Part shown: in pieces, positions 16,713-23,810 of the stretch
Position numbering within the stretch: the stretch's first letter is position 1
Layout: the number at the start of each line of letters is the position of its first letter
DNA from: Bremia lactucae
Lineage: Eukaryota > Oomycota > Peronosporomycetes > Peronosporales > Peronosporaceae
Direction of reading: 5' to 3'
NCBI RefSeq assembly: GCF_004359215.1
Contig: NC_090620.1
Coordinates: 333,906 to 357,715, forward strand
Length of the DNA: 23,810 nucleotides
Program-made: the position numbers and the translations under genes
The notes under the pieces: model-generated
Told to the model about the DNA's origin: nothing
Database searches by the model: none
Seen by the model: only the letters and a program-made list of their open reading frames with translations

Positions 16713-17733
16713 TTTTTGAGCCGGCTTCGCAAAACAACAGTGAGGATAAGCCCACTGTTGCAACAATAAGTGTTCCATCACCAACATTACTTGACGACGT
16801 TAGAGGAGCTTATCAAAAAGATAAAGCTCTTCAAGGGCTGATTGATTATCTTAGAAATCCATCCCAACAATCGTTGAAAGGATTGGCGAAATTGTACCGA
16901 TCCTCAGCAGATCGATACACAACACGCAATGGTTTACTGTATGCACGGGCATTGCTAGCGACCCACCTCGTGTCGTCATCCCTACCCATAATGATTTGTT
17001 TGTACGCATAATGTATGGGCGTCACGATGCTCCAATAAATGAGCATCGTGAACGTGAGAAGACTTATCTCACGGTAAGTTGCGACTTCTATGGGCGCGCC
17101 AGTATGAGTTCGTCCGCAAGTCCATACGTGCTTGCGAAGTTTGTCAACGGGTGGAGCCCAGTGCTTCATCCCGTGCTCCGTTACAACCTCTGCCTGTTCC
17201 GGTGAGTGTTGGCAGTCCGTATCTATGGACTTCGTCTTCGGTTTTCCCGAAGACGATCACAAAACAGTGGAATCCTTGTTTTTGTAGACCGATTCAGCAA
17301 GATGGTACATCTTGCTGCAGTACTAGAGTCGATTACGGCTCCGGGTTGTGCCCGTGTATTTATCGACACGGTATTCAAACTCCATGGGCTAACACGTGAA
17401 CGGGTCTCAGATCGAGGCCCCAGATTCACAGCGGAATTCTGGCAAACTGTGGTCAAATCCCTTGGAACACAGTTGAAAATGTCAACTTCTGACCATTTTG
17501 AAAATGATAATCCGACAGAACGTGCAAATTGTATCCTTGAAGAGTTAGTTCGAGAATACGTCCACTTTTTCGCAAGTTGGAGCGAGTTCTTGTCGATTGT
17601 GGAGTTTGCCATAAACAATTCAGTGCATGCTCCTAGAAGCATACATGGTTTTACGAAGCATACATGGTTTTACGAAGCATACATGGTTTTACGTGAATGG
17701 CTTACGTTATCCACATTAACCCAGCCTGTTTAA
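16713..17733 (+). pseudogene. integrase, family 3
   Basis: Linker with LQGLIDYLRNP and the RNGLLY block, then the HHCC zinc finger split over frames: HDAPINEH, REREKTYLTVS, and VRKSIRACEVCQRVEPS (17108-17160). The core follows: MDFVFGFPED (Asp 17228-17230), ILVFVDRFSKMVHLAAV, VSDRGPRFTAEFW (Asp 17410-17412), LKMSTSDH, TERANCILEEL (Glu 17518-17520), and VEFAINNSVHA. All three catalytic residues are present but in different frames. After SVHA a 19-bp unit repeated three times destroys the STxTPFxVNGLRHP block. Frame ends 17733. Confidence 0.87.
17638..17692. repeat. 19-bp tandem triplication in integrase
   Basis: Units at 17638-17656, 17657-17675 and 17676-17692, each AGCATACATGGTTTTACGA (last one 2 bp short). 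A 19-bp unit cannot keep the frame. Identity among units suggests recent slippage. Confidence 0.9.
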
Positions 17734-17763
17734 AAGTGGCTTTATTTCAAGGGGGGGACTCGC

Positions 17764-18547
17764 TTGAGCAAAGTACCTTCTAGGTCTTGCTCATCACGCA
17801 TTGACCGTAGGGTCAACGCGAATGATAACAATGTTGATTCAGTCAACATTGAAGTGGACAAACTCAGTAGTAACAAAAATGCTATTATTGACTTTGATAA
17901 CGATGCCGAAATACACCGCATCGATGACAATGATGTTAGTCAGAACAAAATGCTCTCACTAATGAGGAGAATGAAATCTTCGCAGTGCGCACCGGTCGCA
18001 CTGACGATAAAAAAAACTGAGCCTGCAGGTGAATACCTGCTGGCTTTTCGTACAGGATTTCAACGCAGATGCGGTGGACTGACAGAAACGGAACTCTGAC
18101 AAAAATGGAAGTGCAAACATTCTTCATTTAATGTCAACGACCTAGTCCTACTGTCTACGGTAAACCTACCAAAAAATGTAATGACGAATGTAGGCAGTAA
18201 TAAAGCGCAGGTATATCGGCCCGTTTCGTGTACTACATCGCCAAGGCAATGCTTACACGATCGGGCTGCCTCGTAGTATGTGTACGCATCCTACGGTTTA
18301 TGTTGGGCGCCTCCGCTTGTGCCATCAGAACGAGGCTTCTTCCGATTCCGGATTACACCGGAACGGCCAAGGGCATCCGCCAAAGCCTTTTTGTCTTGGC
18401 ACCGAGTCTGATTATCTTGAACCAGACGATCCACTCTTTCCTCCAAGGAAGATATCTTCTGACGAGCTGTCACCAGCTCGTTTGAAGGAACTGATGTGTC
18501 CTTTCATTCGCCAATTGACCAGTCGCAATTTGCGTACAAATTTTTAA
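17764..18547 (+). pseudogene. pol C-terminus, family 3
   Basis: After the integrase: LSKVPSRSCSSRI, an Asn/Asp-rich stretch (NVDSVNIEVDKLSSNKNAI), LMRRMKSSQCAPVALTIKKTEPAGEYLLA, FNVNDLVLLSTVNLPKN (18124-18174), then THPTVYVGRLRLCHQNEASSDSG (18281-18350), the HPxFYVGRL block that ends the integrase C-terminal domain, and a Pro/Ser/Glu tail to the stop at 18547. No chromodomain was found after it. The last 250 bp overlap the 3' part of an antisense frame. Confidence 0.75.
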
Positions 18548-20060
18548 TTGGTCACGATAAACATTATCGACCGTCATCGCAAACTCGAGGCGACGGGATC
18601 GCTCGTGATCAATGACCTCCCGAAAATAATGGAGGGTGTGATCCAAATCACGATGTTGACTCGGGTTTGTAGAACGAGGCGAACCCGATTTTCCCTCCCC
18701 ATCGACATTGACGGGTTCGAGTGGTGAAAAGCGTTTTCTTGTTGAACGCATCTCGAACCACGGTGAGGTGAGAGGAATTCGAGTTATACAAGCTGACCCG
18801 TTCGTTAACGAGGATATCCACCCTCGCGTGATAGTTGGGAGCCTCGTTCCCAACTGATAATGGTCGTTCCGGGTCGTTCGACAGCACGACGAGACCCATC
18901 CTCCTCGACAGAGGGTCCAATCAGAAAACGAGCGCTTCGCGCGCTCATAAAAGGATTGGAGGTTCTCAATCCCTCCGTGCATCTCACAAGAGATAAGCGT
19001 CCTCTAATGAGGATCCTTAAGGGAGTGTGCCTCTTTAGGGGCATGACCTGCACCATAAAAACAGCATTGACATGAATCCCTCCGCGAGAGTCAAGGAACC
19101 CTGACTCTTTAGACAAGCGGTCCAGCTTGTAGCGTGCACCGACTACGGTCCGTTTTTATTAATCGTTCACGGAAAACACCCAGTTTGTCAAGCCAGACCT
19201 CGCGGCCGATGCGTTGCACATTCTGTACAAATCCTACCCAAGCTTGGAACAAAGGAGTGACATCCTTCGCCTGCTTACAAGTGTACCACCGATGCCGGAA
19301 TAAGGCATCGATGCAGAATTCCGTTTCATCCTCACCAGGACGAGTGGATGAGTCGAACAACCGGATATTATATCGATCGTTGGTCATACCAGACTAACAA
19401 GTTAGGTTGCTCTAGAGGGCAACAAAGGCTTTTTTTCGGGAACAAACGGCAAAGTAGTGCGGTCCCTCTCCCAATGGTTCATGTTAACGTTAACGCCAAC
19501 ATTACTTTCGGAGCGATTCCTAAAATCACTTCGTCCCTGGTGACGCATACTAGCACCACCAGTAGTATGCTGATCGAAGCGGCCTTGACGATTGCTTCGT
19601 TCCTGGTGAGGCATTCTGACATTAACAGAGTAATAATCCTACTGATCCTGGTGTAGTAGTGGTACGCAACTCACTCTAGGACCGGCAGGTCGCGGGTTCG
19701 ATATCCGGGGCCGACAAATCCTCCAAAGTATAATGGTAGGTGGTCTTGTCCTGTGCACCAAAAAGGTGTATATGATTAGAAATTCAAAAATTAACTAATT
19801 ATCAATTGAAGGGCAAGTCCGGTGTAACACACCGGAGTTATCATCCTGGTGACGCATGCTGACATCATCCGAGTTGTAAGTGACTGTGGAGTCATCATCA
19901 GATGACTCCCCACCAAAGAGGTCCGACGTGTCGAACAACCACGTCATCACCTCTTTGGTTGTCACGTTAGAACCCTAAAGTTTAACGGACTATGCCCCGG
20001 GTGATCCGGTGGCCTTTTCAGTAGCCACTGAGTCGGGCGATGACGCCGACTTGGACCTTA
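18291..20060 (-). pseudogene. antisense ORF (aORF) of family 3, interrupted by a SINE-like insertion
   Basis: Minus strand, from the 3' end of the element back to pol. N-terminal remnants: MTWLFDTSDLFGGESSDDDS (about 19949 down) and NSDDVSMRHQDD, an insertion (19654-19842), YYSVNVRMPHQERSNRQGR, ASMRHQGRSDFRNRSE, FVPEKKPLLPSR, then TNDRYNIRLFDSSTRPGEDE and LFQAWVGFVQNVQRIGREVW (core motif 19190-19246), shared with family 2. C-terminal part (18470-18800): NPSQHRDLDHTLHYFREVID, RSRRLEFAMTVDNVYRDQLK, ATGQLANERTHQFLQ and, after a shift, ARQKISSLEERVDRLVQDNQ, a clear coiled coil, ending at 18291. About 500 codons without the insertion. The start codon and polypurine tract are lost. Function unknown. 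Confidence 0.6.
19645..19851 (+). mobile_element. SINE-like insertion with tRNA-type A and B boxes
   Basis: A 189-bp segment (19654-19842) is flanked by the 9-bp direct repeat ATCCTGGTG (19645-19653 and 19843-19851) and interrupts the antisense ORF. At its start TGGTGTAGTAGTGG fits the tRNA A box and 31 nt later GGTTCGATATCC fits the B box with one extra base; CCGGGGCCGA follows. Together these are the internal Pol III promoter of tRNA-derived SINEs, which are known from Phytophthora. There is no cloverleaf with a matching 5' acceptor strand, so it is not a working tRNA gene. The 3' end holds a CCGGTGT/ACACCGG hairpin. The host ORF itself contains similar CCTGGTG motifs, so the duplication could be partly coincidental. 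Confidence 0.45.
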
Positions 20061-20074
20061 AAATTATTATCATC

Positions 20075-20138
20075 TTATAATTTTAGCTTAATATTTCCAA
20101 TATTACCAAATCAGGTAATATTGAAGCAAAAGACAACG
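20075..20138 (+). repeat. fragment of a plus-strand family 3 LTR (U3)
   Basis: ATAATTTT, CTTAATA, the ACCAAAT/GGTAAT small palindrome and TTGAAGCAA appear in the same order as in the LTR at 12473-12961 (about 12578-12640). It is probably all that remains of the 3' LTR of the long element, joined to the aORF by a deletion that removed the polypurine tract and LTR start, and cut on the right by the next LTR. Confidence 0.5.
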
Positions 20139-20644
20139 TGTAACGGGGCACTTTTCGCTAGTAATGATAACAGTACTAGCCAACCTACACTGATTACAGT
20201 GAAGGCGAGGTGCCTCGAAACTTTACGTACACGACGTAGAGAGGGACGTTTCTATAAAGCTAAGGGGATAGCTTGTAGGGTCTAGACTAAGGCTTTAGAA
20301 TAGAGAAAATGTAAAAGTGTATTAATATATGAAGTTTGCTCGTTACGATCTTCTATCTATTACTGATTTTATTATATTAATAACTAATTATGGCGCCTAC
20401 TTGCGCACCGCACAATCATGCTCTGTGGCGATTGGCGGGGTTACTTTAAATTAAATTAATCTAATAATTAAACTAACGTCTTACTGCGTCAATAATACCA
20501 AATTTGGTAATATTGGAACTATTAAGTCCAATAATTAATAAAGATAACTATTTGTACTTGTTTGATTACTTCCTTTCATAGAACCAAATATTAATTATTA
20601 TTCTTTTAGGAAACAATACTTATGTAACGGGACACCCCGTTACA
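20139..20644 (-). repeat. family 3 LTR, complete, inverted
   Basis: 506 bp with TGTAACGGGG at the left and CCCCGTTACA at the right. The minus strand aligns with the LTR at 12473, including the TTCGAGGCAC end. A reversed polypurine tract at 20645-20657 shows it is the 3' LTR of a minus-strand element whose body should lie to the right but is cut short. Its U3 start is a hairpin with 9-bp arms (20623-20644). Flanks show no target-site duplication. Confidence 0.8.
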
Positions 20645-21063
20645 TCACCCCCCTCTTAACCAGCAGTCACAATACTTATTATTGTGAAGTGACAGAGAAA
20701 TTTTGTTATGCCTTTCCCTATAGTTTTTGTATTATTGTTTTTTTAATGATTTTTTTTAATTTTAACGCATTAGTGATTTTTTTCAAAAATCAATTCGTTT
20801 GCGCATGTCGACTAATTAGTCCGTGCGCGTAGCCGTGAGGCCGCTAAGCTGGCAGCTGCACGTATCCGTGCAGCTGCTATAATGCAAATGTTTCAGTAGA
20901 CGCTAATGCGTCTACTGTGGGGAATAAGTCACCTCCTTCTCCCATTGGAGATGACTACAATATGTCACCTGCTACGCCAATTGTAAATGGCCTTTTGGTT
21001 TAGCCCAACATCCTCCCCATCTGTATATAATAAAAACGTCATGTAATATATTTTCACTGTATG
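20645..21063 (+). other. 3' end fragment of an inverted family 3-type element
   Basis: Begins with the reversed polypurine tract (TCACCCCCCTCTTAACC), then AT-rich sequence with long T runs. From about 20800 there are traces of an aORF-like N-terminus on the plus strand, with KSPPSPIGDDYNMSPATP (about 20920-20975) resembling the acidic Ser/Pro segments of the other aORFs, but stops interrupt it. Two clear hairpins lie at about 20850-20877 (GCAGCTGCACG arm) and 20896-20918 (AGTAGACGC arm). Truncated on the right by the LTR at 21064. Confidence 0.45.
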
Positions 21064-21511
21064 TGTAACGAAGGGTATCGTTTATAGAAAATAACACTTG
21101 AAGGTTTTTAATTATTATATTATCTAACAGGTAGATAATATTTGAAGGATATTTCTTTAAATAGTAATGTTTAGAAGTCTTATCCATAAATAGATATAGG
21201 TTATTATATCTATTTATCCGCAGACTAATCAACTGTAGATGTAAACAAAAGAGAGACAGATAAGATAAGATAAGATCTCAATTGCATGGCTTAGTATTAG
21301 TTTATAATTAGGTTAGTATTAAGTAGATAGACAAGAAGAACTTTATTATATTAATACAGTTTTATTTAACCCTCTTTAAAACCAGTGCTTAAAGAGAATA
21401 CTTTCTCTGCACGTACTAGTGTACGTGAAGTGACGTGAGGCACCACTCGCACTGAGGCAGTGCGAAGTGGACTTGTACTGAAGCAGTACAAGTCGGCAGT
21501 GCCCCGTTACA
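21064..21511 (+). repeat. chimeric family 2 LTR
   Basis: 448 bp, TGTAACGAAG to CCCCGTTACA. Bases 21064-21293 align with 1793-2014 but with many differences; from 21294 on the sequence is identical to 2015-2232. No polypurine tract precedes it, no PBS follows, and flanks (GTATG / CATGT) do not match. Two different LTRs are joined near 21294. Confidence 0.8.
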
Positions 21512-22016
21512 CATGTAGTTAACACTAATCAAATTTATCACTGGCTTTTATTGAAGGGAAGTATACTCTCTTGGCTTGATTTTGTGCTTTCTTTCGGTGT
21601 GTCTGATTCATTCATACCTGTGAGGTCTACTTTCTCAATCTTCCCCGGTAAAATGCAACGATCGGCGCGCATCTTGTTAAATACATTGATTGTCATTTCA
21701 AAGAGCAGACTAAACTCATACATCAATATATCGTTTTATGATCGAATAAAGAGAACCAACTTTGAAACAACACACAATGCGTTTGAACTTTATTGAGAAG
21801 TGATTACCGTAGGTTTTTACTTCGAGCTTGTCAGTCATAAGTTACTACAGGTCCGCTGGATTGCTCCTTTGATTCTCTACTGATGTTCTACCTGATCCAA
21901 ACTTGGATAGTCCACGTGATGCTTTTGTGGAATAGTCCACTTATATCCATGTAGCGCAAGCAAATCTGCAACTCTTATCCATGCAGCTTAAATGTCGTAA
22001 CTACAATATTCCGACA
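21512..22016 (-). repeat. probable Ty1/copia 3' LTR and flank (duplicate)
   Basis: Duplicate of 2233-2737, same limits on interpretation. Confidence 0.4.
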
Positions 22017-22026
22017 CTCCTTCCTT

Positions 22027-22912
22027 ACGCTTCCAAGCTCTGCCAGGTTCCTAGATATTCTGTTTGAGAGAGCACAGCATGCACAGCTCCTGCTGACGTG
22101 GTGGCGCAAATGCCTTATTCAGTAAGTCCGCCAGCATCACCGATGTGTGAGCATGTACCGGAGTCACGATCTTCTTCTTCAAAAGATCCTTTACAGTTTA
22201 ATGTCGATATGTTTGGTTCGCTCAGAGCTCTTTTCACGCTTGAGCTACTGATAACATTTTGGTTGTCCATGTGGATCATCATTGGTTCTTAAAGTAGTGT
22301 GGCAATCTCTTTAGAAAGCTCGCGAAGTCCAGTCAGCTCGCGAAGTCCAGTAAGCTCGCGTGTTGCCATTGTAGACAATGCTACAGCACCTGGCTTTTTG
22401 CAGATTCATCCAATGATCGCTTCCATTGTAGACAATGCAACAGCACCTGGCTTTTTGAAGATTCATCCAATGATCATGCTATTAACGCGAAATATTCCAT
22501 TGCTCGTCGACTTTCGATCCGCTTGATCACCGGCAAAGCCGGCGTCACTGTAGCAATCAAGTCGCACTATACCATTCTTCAGTGAGTCGTTGCCACCTAA
22601 ATGTAATTCAATCCTTTTTCGTTGCCTTTTAATACCTAACGATGCGTTTGGCAATACACCAATTAACTTTCGTCGGAGTATGCGATCGACGAATGGCCTT
22701 GTGCACAGCCAAGGCTATGTCCGGTCTCGTGTATCTTGCCAACCACAACAGAGATCCAACCAGTGACTGAAACTGTTGCTGCACCCCCATTACCATTACT
22801 ATCTTTTCCAAGTAACATATCACGAATGCGTTCGTCACGATCCATTCCGATGTGGTGTTGAGTAACTCGTTGATTGTAGGTTCCTGATCGATTATGTATC
22901 CACTTTCAGCTG
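22027..22912 (-). pseudogene. Ty1/copia pol 3' fragment (duplicate)
   Basis: Duplicate of 2748-3633 with the same RT/RNase H motifs, stops and tandem repeats (22317-22360 and 22366-22477). Sharing every lesion shows that the duplication came after the decay. Confidence 0.8.
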
Positions 22913-23445
22913 TGTAACGAGCTAAAGTTGCTCTAATGTTGCACAGTCCCCGTTTAGTGCACTTGGTGTACTGAAGGGGATGGTCAACACTATAATAAAG
23001 TAATTAGACCCAGCACTCGAGTGTGGTTCACATTTGTGACCAACCCTTGGATATGTGATGCACATAGGTGCATTCACATTAGGAGGGACGACGGCTACCG
23101 TCATCCGTTAAGCGAGCTATCTAGAAATATACGCTCGCAATACACAGTAAGTGTTATCTACAGAGATGACATTTTTATTTGTAAAAATAGGTGTTTATAT
23201 TTAATGCGATTAAATATAAAATCAGTCTGGAAACTACTTCCTACTTGGTAAGTGCGCACGAGGAGCCGGATTTCCTCTTTCATGACGACACTTTCCCAGA
23301 GTACTTAGTGCGTTGGGCGAGGTCGCTAACGCGCCCACCACATCTACCTCACTGCACGCAAGAGAAGCTGGTCAAACCGCTTCTTCGCTGTGCTAGGGTG
23401 TGTGTCTGAGTAGAGCGTGGCCGCATTACGACGTGCCCGCCTACA
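22913..23445 (+). repeat. family 1 LTR (duplicate)
   Basis: Duplicate of 3634-4166, followed by the PBS at 23448-23459. It presumably starts a second copy of the plus-strand family 1 element beyond the window. Confidence 0.88.
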
Positions 23446-23447
23446 CT

Positions 23448-23459
23448 TGGTAGCACTTG
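23448..23459 (+). other. primer-binding site (duplicate)
   Basis: TGGTAGCACTTG, duplicate of 4169-4180. Confidence 0.6.
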
Positions 23460-23501
23460 AAATCCTTCCCACGACCCGCATCGCTGCGTGTGTACGTGAG
23501 G

Positions 23502-23810
23502 ATGAGCCTCATTATTGATTGGGCTCATTTTCTCTACCTCCTGGGTAGTCCTCCTGAGCAACATGTTGCTCAGTTGGAGCAGTTTGAGGCGTTCGTGCTC
23601 GGATAGCGGAGAGCAGCGTCCGATGCACAGAGCCATGCTGCGGCGAAGTCCGTCACTCAGACTTAGGATGAGCTGAGGCATGAGCAGGCTCGGAGCGAGG
23701 CTCTCAACAGGACTGTTGAGATGCTCTCTGCCCGGCCGCATCAGCCGAGGCCCATTCGAATGGACCCGCCCAAGTTCGATGGAACTGCAGCGCACACGAT
23801 TGTCCACTGG
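23502..23810 (+). pseudogene. gag 5' fragment, family 1 (duplicate, cut by window end)
   Basis: Duplicate of 4223-4531, with the same two in-frame TAG codons (23604 and 23664) and the 20-bp palindrome at 23554-23573. The reading frame continues beyond the window. Confidence 0.85.

Larger units (their letters stand above)
21294..23810. repeat. right copy of the 2.5 kb direct repeat
   Basis: Second copy of 2015-4531 at a constant offset of 19,279 bp, running to the window end without visible difference. It includes the LTR second half, the copia remnant, a family 1 LTR and the gag start, all described at the left copy. Confidence 0.9.

Noticed and set aside
17638..17692. CRISPR-like repeat
   Set aside because: Units are contiguous without spacers and lie in an integrase pseudogene of a eukaryotic element.
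19655..19712. A functional tRNA gene
   Set aside because: A and B box-like sequences are present, but no 5' acceptor strand pairs with the GGGGCCGA end, the B box has an extra base, and the anticodon arm does not fold well. Better seen as part of a SINE.
12473..20138. A host gene captured by the family 3 element
   Set aside because: All recognised blocks belong to gag-pol; the only unexplained protein, the antisense ORF, has relatives in the other two families, so it is part of the elements and not a recent host capture.
21064..21511. A normal 3' LTR or solo LTR
   Set aside because: No polypurine tract before it, no PBS after it, no matching flanks, and its second half is identical to another LTR; it is a junction product.

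Overview
The window reads as a repeat-dense stretch of a eukaryotic genome, most likely an oomycete (Phytophthora or downy-mildew type). This rests on the character of the Ty3/gypsy polyproteins (chromovirus-type pol with GRLK/GRLR linker and chromodomain) and on remembered resemblance, not on a search. I see no intact host gene. Nearly everything is LTR retrotransposon, nested and broken.

Three Ty3/gypsy families can be separated by their LTRs. Family 1 (LTR about 520-550 bp): a minus-strand copy running off the left edge (gag 1-488, LTR 545-1096), and a plus-strand copy with both LTRs (3634-10559: gag, protease, RT, RNase H, an integrase that has lost its catalytic core, chromodomain). Family 2 (LTR about 440 bp): a 3' end at 1097-2232, an inverted 3' end at 10560-11741, and a chimeric LTR at 21064-21511. 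Family 3 (LTR about 490-510 bp): a minus-strand 5' end at about 11990-12472, a long plus-strand copy at 12473 to about 20138 with a complete but frame-broken gag-pol, and a minus-strand LTR at 20139-20644. A broken Ty1/copia 3' end lies on the minus strand at about 2233-3633.

All three gypsy families carry a separate reading frame on the antisense strand between the end of pol and the 3' LTR. The proteins share motifs (DPSLxVD in families 1 and 2; a PEKxP motif and QAWxxF...IGRExWL in families 2 and 3), so this antisense ORF looks like an inherited part of these elements. It is the best candidate here for an undescribed component. In family 3 it is interrupted by what looks like a tRNA-derived SINE, and its 3' end overlaps the 3' end of pol on the opposite strand.

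The second unusual signal is structural: the family 3 element, and to a lesser degree families 1 and 2, is packed with short perfect inverted repeats. I counted 25 with arms of at least 8 bp over 7 kb, where roughly 2 are expected by chance.

Finally, 2015-4531 is repeated without a visible difference at 21294-23810 (offset 19,279 bp). The junction falls inside a family 2 LTR, as expected for unequal crossing-over between two LTRs, or for an assembly join through the LTR. All coding regions carry stops and frameshifts; the elements look non-autonomous or dead.
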